This document shows positions 1 to 6,122 of a DNA stretch of 25,399 bases, piece by piece. This stretch comes from NCEH01 sp002257205 (GTDB taxonomy: Bacteria; Pseudomonadota; Alphaproteobacteria; Rhizobiales; Xanthobacteraceae). Numbering within the stretch: position 1 is the first letter of the stretch; the number at the start of each line of letters is the position of its first letter. Position numbers and translations under genes: made by a program. The stretch lies in assembly GCF_043195105.1 (NCBI RefSeq), contig NZ_JBAFWO010000020.1; one strand, given 5' to 3'. The notes beneath the pieces are model-generated. The model ran no database searches, had not been told where the DNA came from, and worked only from the letters and a program-made list of their open reading frames with translations.

Positions 1-70
1 AAGCGTTTTCAGCAAAAGTGGATTCCGGTCTTGCGTTAAGAAAACGCGTCAAAACAAAAGCCTAGCGCGT
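1..70. repeat. Partial dispersed intergenic repeat of rhizobial type
   Basis: Positions 3-10 (GCGTTTTC) and 40-47 (GAAAACGC) form an exact inverted repeat around a segment reading 'aagtggattccgg', followed by 'gtcaaaacaaaagc'. This wording resembles a short element found many times between genes in Hyphomicrobiales genomes, where I recall a core close to GCGTTTTC...AAGTGGA..CCGG...GAAAACGCGTC. The left end is cut by the window, so its full extent is unknown. Family membership rests on memory of such elements, not on a search. Confidence 0.5.
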
Positions 71-71
71 T

Positions 72-96
72 CCGGCGGTGGCACACGCACCGCCGG
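72..96. other. Perfect 9-bp hairpin, possible transcription end
   Basis: CCGGCGGTG (72-80) pairs exactly with CACCGCCGG (88-96) around a 7-nt loop. It lies downstream of the minus-strand VOC gene, which stops at 211. There is no adjacent U-tract: a T-rich stretch on the minus strand only comes about 10 nt further on. It could be a weak or Rho-assisted terminator, or just a GC-rich stem. The rest of 97-210 is GC-rich and shows no gene that I can support. Confidence 0.3.
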
Positions 97-210
97 GCGG
101 AGGAAAAGGCGGGGAGGGGTGAGGTCCAGGCGGACGAGACCTGTCCGGCGGAGGCGGCCGGCCCCTCCCCGGGCGCGCATTGTCTGCGCGCAGGGGAATT
201 TCTGTCGCGC

Positions 211-720
211 TCAGTCCGGCAGCACCAGGTGGCCGGCTTCGTCGAACGGGAAGAAGGGATTGTGCGCCACTTCCCATAGATGCCCGTCGGGATCGGTGAA
301 ATAGCCGCCATAGCCGCCCCAGAACACGCTCTGCCCCGCCTTCACGACCGTCCCGCCGGCCGCCTGCGCGGCCGCGAGGGTCGCATCCACCTCGCCCGGG
401 CTGGCGACGTTGAAGGCGAGCGCGATGCCGGAAAATCCGCCCGCGCCAGTGTCCGCAAGCATCGCGTCGGCGGCGAGCGCCGGGCGCGGGAACAGGGACA
501 ACACGGCCCCGCCGGCATCGAAGAAGGCGACGCCCTGCGTGGTCCGGTCCCGCCGCGCAAGGCCGAGGGTTTCATAAAAGTCGATGGCGCGGGGAAGATC
601 GGCCACCCCCAGCGTCACCAGATGCAGGCGAAGCTGTGGCGCGGCGCCGGGACGGTCGGCGGAGGGGGCCGCCTCCTGCGATGCCGGCGGCGTGGGGACG
701 GTCATGGCAGGGACGCTCAT
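211..720 (-). CDS. VOC-family (glyoxalase/bleomycin-resistance-like) protein
   Basis: This encodes 169 aa with a vicinal oxygen chelate fold. A Pro/Ala-rich N-terminal tail of about 30 residues comes first. The first beta-alpha unit follows ('LHLVTLGVADLPRAIDFYETLGL', residues 32-54, split here only as a description), and the typical end of the second module is FTDPDGHLWEVAHNP (141-155). His33 and Glu150 sit where VOC enzymes usually carry metal ligands. The substrate cannot be read from sequence; the subgroup is often annotated simply as VOC or glyoxalase-like. The start is supported by AAGG 7 nt before the ATG. That Shine-Dalgarno sequence overlaps the stop region of the upstream radical SAM gene (gap 9 bp), so the two are very likely co-transcribed and translationally coupled. 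Confidence 0.88.
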   Translation of the reverse strand: MSVPAMTVPTPPASQEAAPSADRPGAAPQLRLHLVTLGVADLPRAIDFYETLGLARRDRTTQGVAFFDAGGAVLSLFPRPALAADAMLADTGAGGFSGIALAFNVASPGEVDATLAAAQAAGGTVVKAGQSVFWGGYGGYFTDPDGHLWEVAHNPFFPFDEAGHLVLPD

Positions 721-729
721 GGGACAGCC

Positions 730-2109
730 TTATGCGAAGAGGGACAATTGCTCGCCCACCTGGGTGGCGCGCTTGAAATGCTCGGTGGTCAGCTTCAGCC
801 CGCGCCCCACGAGGCCGAGCCGGCGCGCGGCGATCTCGAACCGCCGGCCGATGGTCCAGGCATAGGGCCCCTCCCCCCGGCCGCGCTTGCCGAAACCGGA
901 GTCATAATCCTTGCCGCCGTGCATCTCGCGCACCAGCGACATGATGTGGCGCGCTTTTTCCGGGAAATGGGCGGCCAGCCATTCGCGGAACATGTCGGCG
1001 ATCTCCAGCGGCAGGCGCAGCGTGACATAGCCGGCCTCGATGGCGCCGGCCGCCTTGGCGCTGTCGAGAATGCGCTCGATCTCCATGTCGTTGAGCGCGG
1101 GGATCAGCGGGGCGGCGAGCACGGCGGTGGGAATGCCGGCCTCGCTGAGCCGCCGGATGGTCTCCAGCCGCCGTGCCGGGCTCGCCGCGCGCGGCTCCAT
1201 CAGGCGAGCGAGCTTGGGATCGAGGGTGGTGATCGAGATCGCCACCTTCACCAGGCCGCGCGCGGCCATCGGGGCGAGAATGTCGATGTCCCGCGCAACC
1301 AGGCCGGATTTGGTGACAATGCCCACGGGATGGCCGAAATCCCGCAGCACCTCCAGCAGCTTGCGCGTGACCTCATATTGCCGCTCGATCGGCTGGTAGG
1401 GGTCGGTATTGGTGCCCATGGCGATGGTGCGCGGCGTATAGGTGCGGTGCATCAGCTCGCGCGCGAGAAGCTCCGGCGCGTCCGGCTTGACGAACAGCTT
1501 GCTCTCGAAATCCAGCCCCGCCGACAGCCCGTGATAGGCGTGGGTGGGACGGGCGAAACAATAGATGCAGCCGTGCTCGCAGCCACGATAGGCATTGATG
1601 GAGCGGTCGAAGGCGATATCGGGGGAGGTGTTGCGGGTGATGACGGTGCGCGCGCGCTCCTCCACCACCTCGGTGCGGAACGCCGGCAGGTCCTCCAGGC
1701 TCGCCCAGCCGTCATCGAACAGGATGCGCGCGGCCGGCTCGAAGCGCCCGGCGGCGTTGGAGACCGCGCCGCGCCCCCGGCGGCGGGCTTCGCCCACCTG
1801 CGCCAGCGGGTCCACGTCCACCGCCGTCAGCATGTGGTCCGGCGCGGCCGATGCCGTAGCGGCAGAGGTATCGGGGACCGCCGCACCTTCCGCTTCGGCA
1901 AGCGCCGCGGCCAGGGCCTGGGCTTTGGCGGCGGCGCGCTGGCCGCGATCGGTGGTCAAGCGGCCAACAATCTGGTCGCTTTTGTTGCTTTTTTTTGTCG
2001 CGGAAGCGACGGAACGCTTCGCCTGGGCCCGCGCCGGCCGCGACGCGGACCCGGCGGCCGGGGCGCCGGCTGAAGCTACCGGAAGGGCAGAATCGCGCTG
2101 AGAATCCAT
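730..2109 (-). CDS. PA0069-family radical SAM protein (spore photoproduct lyase-like)
   Basis: This encodes 459 aa. A low-complexity Ala/Arg/Lys-rich N-terminal region (about 1-115) precedes a radical SAM core. The cluster motif Cys177-x3-Cys181-x2-Cys184 sits in YRGCEHGCIYCFARPTHAY and should bind a [4Fe-4S] cluster and S-adenosylmethionine. The following text (GTNTDPYQPIE, then VTKSGLVARDIDIL) is typical of the SPL/Rv2578c-like family named after Pseudomonas aeruginosa PA0069. The reaction is not established for this group; the relationship to spore photoproduct lyase suggests nucleic-acid or DNA-damage chemistry, which is inference. PA0069 itself belongs, as I recall, to the P. aeruginosa LexA regulon, and this gene has a perfect alphaproteobacterial LexA box 24 bp before its start. 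No good Shine-Dalgarno precedes the ATG at 2109, so a leaderless message is possible. Confidence 0.92.
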   Translation of the reverse strand: MDSQRDSALPVASAGAPAAGSASRPARAQAKRSVASATKKSNKSDQIVGRLTTDRGQRAAAKAQALAAALAEAEGAAVPDTSAATASAAPDHMLTAVDVDPLAQVGEARRRGRGAVSNAAGRFEPAARILFDDGWASLEDLPAFRTEVVEERARTVITRNTSPDIAFDRSINAYRGCEHGCIYCFARPTHAYHGLSAGLDFESKLFVKPDAPELLARELMHRTYTPRTIAMGTNTDPYQPIERQYEVTRKLLEVLRDFGHPVGIVTKSGLVARDIDILAPMAARGLVKVAISITTLDPKLARLMEPRAASPARRLETIRRLSEAGIPTAVLAAPLIPALNDMEIERILDSAKAAGAIEAGYVTLRLPLEIADMFREWLAAHFPEKARHIMSLVREMHGGKDYDSGFGKRGRGEGPYAWTIGRRFEIAARRLGLVGRGLKLTTEHFKRATQVGEQLSLFA

Positions 2110-2115
2110 GGTTTC

Positions 2116-2143
2116 ATGCTACATCAGCCTATGAACAAAACAA
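2116..2143 (-). promoter_or_regulatory. Candidate promoter of the radical SAM-VOC operon
   Basis: On the minus strand TTGTTT (2143-2138), a 16-nt spacer and TAGCAT (2121-2116) form a plausible sigma70-type promoter. Transcription would begin about 7 nt later, at or next to the ATG at 2109, fitting a leaderless mRNA. The -35 element lies inside the LexA box, so LexA binding would block it. Confidence 0.4.
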
Positions 2144-2147
2144 GAAC
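2133..2147 (-). promoter_or_regulatory. LexA (SOS) box, alphaproteobacterial type
   Basis: The minus strand reads GTTCTTGTTTTGTTC, an exact GTTC-N7-GTTC direct repeat, which is the established LexA recognition sequence in Alphaproteobacteria such as Rhodobacter and Sinorhizobium. It ends 23 bp before the ATG of the radical SAM gene and about 135 bp before the plus-strand coxIV-like gene, so the radical SAM operon is the likely target. Confidence 0.82.
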
Positions 2148-2178
2148 AAATGCGCGCGATGACGCTGCGTTTTTGGCC

Positions 2179-2206
2179 TTGAACCTTGGCGTATCTGGTA
2201 TATTGT
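2179..2206 (+). promoter_or_regulatory. Candidate promoter of the coxIV-pnt operon
   Basis: TTGAAC (2179-2184), a 16-nt spacer and TATTGT (2201-2206) form a moderate sigma70-like promoter. It would give a leader of about 70 nt before the first gene at 2282. An overlapping TATATT (2199-2204) is a better -10 hexamer but leaves too short a spacer. Confidence 0.35.
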
Positions 2207-2281
2207 CCACCAGCGCGAGTTGCCACAGAAGCCCTTCTCCGCTAAAGGGCCAAGGCCACCGTCAGCTGAGGGGGAACGCCA

Positions 2282-2434
2282 ATGGCCGAGCACGGCTCGA
2301 TTGAATATGTGACAGCCGAGGGCAACGATTACGCCGAGCATGCCCGGACGTTTGCGCTCTTTACGCAGCTCACGAAATACGGCGCGATCACGGTCGCCGT
2401 CATTCTCGTCCTCATGTGGATTTTCCTGCTCTGA
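2282..2434 (+). CDS. aa3-type cytochrome c oxidase subunit IV (COX4_pro_2-like)
   Basis: This small 50-aa gene runs from ATG at 2282 to TGA at 2432-2434 and is preceded by GAGGGGGA at a good ribosome-binding distance. The N-terminal half is acidic and soluble, with the motif DYAEHARTFALFTQLTKYG (about 16-34). It ends in one hydrophobic helix, AITVAVILVLMWIFLL (35-50). This layout is that of the bacterial aa3 oxidase subunit IV family, a single-span peptide associated with the cytoplasmic-membrane terminal oxidase. It lies 30 bp before pntAA in the same direction, an arrangement I recall as common in Hyphomicrobiales. A direct functional link between oxidase and transhydrogenase is not shown; shared expression is likely. 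Confidence 0.85.
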   Translation: MAEHGSIEYVTAEGNDYAEHARTFALFTQLTKYGAITVAVILVLMWIFLL

Positions 2435-2464
2435 GTCACGCACTCGGACTTCGGAGACGTTTCA

Positions 2465-3616
2465 ATGAAAATCGCTGTCCCCGTCGAGATTGATCTCGGC
2501 GAGCCGCGGGTCGCTGCGAGCCCCGATACGGTGAAGCGCCTGACCGCGCTTGGCGCCAATGTCGTGGTCGAAAGCGGCGCCGGCGTGAAATCCGGCATCC
2601 TCGACGCGGATTATGAAGCCGCCGGTGCCACCATTGCGCAGACCGCCGTCGACGCGGTGACCGATGCCGATGTGGTACTCAAGGTGCGCCGTCCGACGGA
2701 AGCCGAACTTTCGTCCTATAAGCGCGGCGCCCTGGTGTTCGCCATCATGGACCCCTACGGCAACGAGGCCGCGCTGAAGGCCATGGCCGACGCCGGCGTC
2801 GCCGCCTTCGCCATGGAGCTGATGCCCCGCATCACCCGCGCGCAGGTGATGGACGTGCTGTCCTCCCAGGCCAATCTCGCCGGCTATCGCGCCGTCATCG
2901 ACGCCGCCGAGCAGTTCGGCCGCGCGCTGCCGATGATGATGACCGCCGCCGGCACGGTTCCTGCCGCCCGCGTGTTCGTCATGGGCGCCGGTGTCGCCGG
3001 CCTGCAGGCCATCGCCACCGCCCGCCGCCTCGGCGCCGTGGTGACCGCGACCGACGTGCGCCCCGCCTCCAAGGAACAGGTCGAATCCCTCGGCGCGAAA
3101 TTCGTCGCCGTGGAAGACGACGAGTTCAAGCAGGCCGAGACCGCCGCCGGCTACGCCAAGCCCATGTCGGCCGAGTATCAGGCCAAGCAGGCGGCCCTGG
3201 TCGCCGAGCACATCAAGAAGCAGGACATCGTCATCACGACCGCCCTGATCCCCGGCCGCCCGGCGCCGAAGCTGATTTCGGCGGCCATGGTGGCGTCCAT
3301 GAAGCCGGGTTCCGTGCTGATCGACCTCGCGGTCGAGCGCGGCGGCAATGTGGAAGGCGCCGAGCCCGGCCAGGTGGTGGACGCCAATGGCGTGAAGATC
3401 GTCGGCTATCTCAATGTCGCCGGCCGCATCGCCGCCTCCGCCTCGCTGCTGTACGCGAAGAACCTCTACGCCTTCGTCGAGACCCTGGTGGACAAACAGG
3501 CCAAGGCCCTCGCCGTGAAGTGGGACGACGAGCTCGTGAAGGCGACGCTCCTCACCCGCGACGGCGCCGTGGTTCACCCGAACTTCGCCCCCAAGGTTGA
3601 GGGAGCCGCCCAATGA
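2465..3616 (+). CDS. pntAA: NAD(P) transhydrogenase subunit alpha part 1 (domain I)
   Basis: This encodes 383 aa, the soluble NAD(H)-binding domain I of proton-translocating transhydrogenase, which passes hydride between NADH and NADP+ at the inner membrane. Key marks are MKIAVPVEIDLGEPRVAASP at the start and the 'RQD' loop PRITRAQVMD with Arg122, Gln127 and Asp130. The Rossmann motif GAGVAGL is at 174-180, and Asp197 in VTATDVRP selects NAD(H). The alpha subunit is split, as in Rhodospirillum rubrum, and not fused as in E. coli. GGAGA lies upstream of the ATG. The stop overlaps the pntAB start (ATGA), indicating coupled translation. Confidence 0.97.
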   Translation: MKIAVPVEIDLGEPRVAASPDTVKRLTALGANVVVESGAGVKSGILDADYEAAGATIAQTAVDAVTDADVVLKVRRPTEAELSSYKRGALVFAIMDPYGNEAALKAMADAGVAAFAMELMPRITRAQVMDVLSSQANLAGYRAVIDAAEQFGRALPMMMTAAGTVPAARVFVMGAGVAGLQAIATARRLGAVVTATDVRPASKEQVESLGAKFVAVEDDEFKQAETAAGYAKPMSAEYQAKQAALVAEHIKKQDIVITTALIPGRPAPKLISAAMVASMKPGSVLIDLAVERGGNVEGAEPGQVVDANGVKIVGYLNVAGRIAASASLLYAKNLYAFVETLVDKQAKALAVKWDDELVKATLLTRDGAVVHPNFAPKVEGAAQ

Positions 3617-4068
3617 ACCCCATCACTGCCCAGACCGCCGCTGACGCCGCCGCCCAGGCGCGCGCCGCCGCCGAGGTGGCCCGCCAGGCCGCCGAAGCCG
3701 CCCAGATCTATGCCGATCAGGCGGCCACCGCCCTCGGCGCGGTCGCCCATGCCGCCACCGGCGGCGCCATCGACCCGTTCGTGTTCCGCCTGTCCATCTT
3801 CGTGCTGGCCGTGTTCGTCGGCTATTACGTCGTCTGGTCGGTGACGCCGGCGCTCCACACCCCGCTCATGTCGGTCACCAATGCGATCTCCTCGGTGATC
3901 GTGGTGGGCGCGCTGCTGGCAGTCGGTGTCAACACGGTCGGCGATGCCGGCCATTCTCTGTGGGCGCGCGGCTTCGGCTTCATCGCTCTCATCTTTGCAT
4001 CGGTGAACATTTTCGGCGGGTTCCTCGTGACCAGCCGCATGCTCGCCATGTACCAAAAGAAGAAGTGA
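3613..4068 (+). CDS. pntAB: NAD(P) transhydrogenase subunit alpha part 2 (membrane domain II)
   Basis: This encodes 151 aa. Residues about 1-50 are an Ala/Gln-rich, charged, probably helical segment (AQTAADAAAQARAAAEVARQ and on). It is followed by three to four transmembrane helices (about 56-145), including PFVFRLSIFVLAVFVGYYVVW and ISSVIVVGALLAVGVN. It supplies part of proton-conducting domain II and assembles with PntAA and PntB. The start overlaps the pntAA stop by 4 bp. The Ala-rich extension makes it longer than the bare four-helix domain; its role is unknown, and it may tether domain I. Confidence 0.95.
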   Translation: MNPITAQTAADAAAQARAAAEVARQAAEAAQIYADQAATALGAVAHAATGGAIDPFVFRLSIFVLAVFVGYYVVWSVTPALHTPLMSVTNAISSVIVVGALLAVGVNTVGDAGHSLWARGFGFIALIFASVNIFGGFLVTSRMLAMYQKKK

Positions 4069-4078
4069 GGGCGGACCC

Positions 4079-5476
4079 ATGAACGCCAATCTGGCCGCGC
4101 TTCTTTACCTGGTTGCGGGCATTCTCTTCGTGCTGGCGCTGCGGGGGCTCTCGCACCCCACCACGTCGCGTCAGGGCAATATGTTCGGCATGGTCGGCAT
4201 GGCCATCGCCGTGCTCACCACGCTCGCGCTCTCGCCCCCCTCCGACATTCTCGGCTGGGTGCTGGTGATCGCCGGCATCGGCATCGGCGGCGGCATCGGC
4301 GCGGTTGTCGCCCGCCGCATCGCCATGACCGCCATGCCGCAGTTGGTTGCGGCCTTCCACTCGCTGGTGGGCCTTGCGGCGGTGCTGGTGGCGGCGGCGG
4401 CGCTCTATGCCCCGGCGGCGTTCGGCATCGGCGAGCCTGGCAACATCCATGGCGCCAGCCTGATCGAAATGACGCTGGGCGTCGCCATCGGCGCGATCAC
4501 CTTCACCGGCTCGATCATCGCCTTCGCCAAGCTCAACGGCAATATGTCCGGCAAGCCGATCATGCTGCCGGGCCGGCACTTCATCAATGGCGGCCTCGCG
4601 CTGCTGCTGCTGGTGCTGATCATCGCCTTCGTGATGACCGGCTCGATCCCGCTGTTCTGGATCATCACCATCCTGTCGCTGGTGCTGGGCGGCCTGCTGA
4701 TCGTGCCGATCGGCGGCGCCGACATGCCGGTGGTCGTCTCCATGCTCAACTCTTATTCGGGTTGGGCGGCGGCCGGCATCGGCTTCACGCTGGGCAATAC
4801 CGCGCTCATCATCACGGGCGCCTTGGTGGGCTCCTCGGGCGCGATCCTGTCCTACATCATGTGCAAGGGCATGAACCGGTCCTTCATCTCGGTCATCCTC
4901 GGCGGCTTCGGTGGCGAAGTGGCGGCGGGTGCCAGCGGCGCGGTGGAAACCCGTCCGGTGAAGAAGGGCTCGGCGGACGACGCCGCCTACATCATGAAGA
5001 ACGCCCAGAAGGTCATCATCGTGCCGGGCTACGGCATGGCGGTGGCCCAGGCCCAGCACGCCTTGCGCGAGATGGCCGACAAGCTGAAGGAAGAGGGCGT
5101 CGAGGTGAAGTACGCCATCCATCCGGTGGCGGGCCGCATGCCCGGGCACATGAACGTGCTGCTGGCGGAAGCCCAGGTGCCCTATGACGAGGTCTTCGAG
5201 CTGGAAGACATCAACAGCGAGTTCGCCCAGGCGGACGTCGCCTTCGTCATCGGCGCCAACGACGTGACCAACCCGGCCGCGAAGACCGACCCGACCTCCG
5301 CCATCTACGGCATGCCGATCCTGGATGTCGAAAAGGCCAAGACGGTGCTGTTCATCAAGCGCGGCATGGGCTCCGGCTATGCCGGCGTGGAGAATGAATT
5401 GTTCTTCCGCGACAACACCATGATGCTGTTCGGCGACGCCAAGAAGGTGACCGAGGAAATCGTCAAGAACCTCTGA
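4079..5476 (+). CDS. pntB: NAD(P) transhydrogenase subunit beta
   Basis: This encodes 465 aa. About eight to nine transmembrane helices occupy residues 1-265 (membrane domain II), followed by the soluble NADP(H)-binding domain III from about 290. Domain III shows the GYGMAVAQAQ fingerprint (317-326), GAND (392-395) and KRGMGSGYAG (427-436), all typical of PntB. The complex uses the proton gradient to drive NADPH formation. The gene starts 10 bp after pntAB with a GAGGGCGG ribosome site and ends the operon before a strong hairpin terminator. The stop codon sits within an exact 12-bp tandem duplication. Confidence 0.97.
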   Translation: MNANLAALLYLVAGILFVLALRGLSHPTTSRQGNMFGMVGMAIAVLTTLALSPPSDILGWVLVIAGIGIGGGIGAVVARRIAMTAMPQLVAAFHSLVGLAAVLVAAAALYAPAAFGIGEPGNIHGASLIEMTLGVAIGAITFTGSIIAFAKLNGNMSGKPIMLPGRHFINGGLALLLLVLIIAFVMTGSIPLFWIITILSLVLGGLLIVPIGGADMPVVVSMLNSYSGWAAAGIGFTLGNTALIITGALVGSSGAILSYIMCKGMNRSFISVILGGFGGEVAAGASGAVETRPVKKGSADDAAYIMKNAQKVIIVPGYGMAVAQAQHALREMADKLKEEGVEVKYAIHPVAGRMPGHMNVLLAEAQVPYDEVFELEDINSEFAQADVAFVIGANDVTNPAAKTDPTSAIYGMPILDVEKAKTVLFIKRGMGSGYAGVENELFFRDNTMMLFGDAKKVTEEIVKNL

Positions 5477-5491
5477 TCTAACCTCTGATCT
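5468..5491. repeat. Exact 12-bp tandem duplication over the pntB stop
   Basis: AACCTCTGATCT occurs twice back to back (5468-5479 and 5480-5491). The first copy encodes the last two residues and stop of pntB; the second lies in the untranslated tail. It looks like a replication-slippage duplication. No function is apparent. Confidence 0.8.
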
Positions 5492-5550
5492 CTTGCCGCG
5501 TCTCACCCTTCCGCCGCTGCGGCGCGAAGGGAGGAGACGGGACGAAAAGA

Positions 5551-5583
5551 AAGGCCGCCGGGGCGCAAGCCCGGCGGCCTTTT
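5551..5583 (+). terminator. Intrinsic terminator of the coxIV-pnt operon
   Basis: AAGGCCGCCGGG (5551-5562) pairs perfectly with CCCGGCGGCCTT (5570-5581), giving a 12-bp stem with a 7-nt loop that runs into TTTT (5580-5583). A short A-rich stretch precedes it, so some activity in the reverse direction is possible. It lies 75 bp after the pntB stop. Confidence 0.85.
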
Positions 5584-5727
5584 CATGTGCGGTGACGCGG
5601 TCGGCGACGGCTTCCTGCCTCTCGCGGCTTGAATTCTTCTTGCCGCTTGAATTTGTCCTGCCCCCGATTGCCCGCTCACGGGCTGCCCCGGCGGATAGCC
5701 CACGGGAATAAGCTTCCCCGGAAGCCC
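5584..5727. other. Intergenic stretch with an imperfect 18-bp tandem repeat
   Basis: Between the pnt terminator and the next gene on the minus strand there is no coding region that I can support. CGGCTTGAATTCTTCTTG (5625-5642) and CCGCTTGAATTTGTCCTG (5643-5660) are adjacent copies matching at 14 of 18 positions. Confidence 0.5.
5712..5725 (-). terminator. Weak hairpin after the small membrane-protein gene
   Basis: GCTTC-CGGG-GAAGC on the minus strand begins 2 nt after the stop codon at 5728-5730 and is followed by TTATT. The stem is short and the T-tract interrupted, so this is only a candidate terminator. Confidence 0.3.
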
Positions 5728-6015
5728 TCAGGCGGCCGGGGGCTCCTTCGGCGTGGTGTCGAACCGGGCTTCGCCGATCTCGTGGCCGTGGCGGGAGATG
5801 AAGCGCGCGAGCGCGAAGGCGCCGGCCACGGCCACCCCCAGAATCAGCGCCAGGAAGCCGATGTCCCCGCCGTCCTCATGGAGCTTGGCGATGGCCGCCA
5901 TGCCGGTCAGCAGGATGACGCTGACGCCTCCGGTCACCGCCCAGCTGTTGGACCGTTGCGGCTGCGGCTGCGGGTCGGGCGTCGGCATTGCGGGCATCTC
6001 CTGGTCCCCATCCAT
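5728..6015 (-). CDS. Small two-span membrane protein, function unknown
   Basis: This encodes 95 aa. A Pro/Gln-rich hydrophilic N-terminus (PTPDPQPQPQ, about 11-20) is followed by two hydrophobic helices at about 25-45 (WAVTGGVSVILLTGMAAIA) and 53-74 (GFLALILGVAVAGAFALARF), with a charged C-terminal tail. I do not recognise a named family. The ATG at 6015 has AAGGA about 8 nt upstream. It lies about 107 bp after the alpha/beta hydrolase gene in the same direction and could be cotranscribed. It could be a member of one of the small DUF membrane families common in Hyphomicrobiales. Confidence 0.72.
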   Translation of the reverse strand: MDGDQEMPAMPTPDPQPQPQRSNSWAVTGGVSVILLTGMAAIAKLHEDGGDIGFLALILGVAVAGAFALARFISRHGHEIGEARFDTTPKEPPAA

Positions 6016-6122
6016 ATGGGCGTCCTTCCCCGCGTGCGGGAGAAAAGGATAGAATGAATGGCTCGTCCGCGATACCGCGCGGGGTCAGCGACGGCGGGCG
6101 GAACTGCGCTACGGAACTGCGC

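Noticed and set aside
190..205. CTGCGCGCAG palindrome near the left edge as a regulatory site
   Set aside because: Short GC palindromes are common in DNA of this composition, and it is downstream of the VOC gene, not before a start.
280..2073. A 597-codon plus-strand open frame opposite the VOC and radical SAM genes
   Set aside because: It shows low-complexity Arg/Gly/Ala sequence with no recognisable family, while the minus strand carries CxxxCxxC and VOC motifs.
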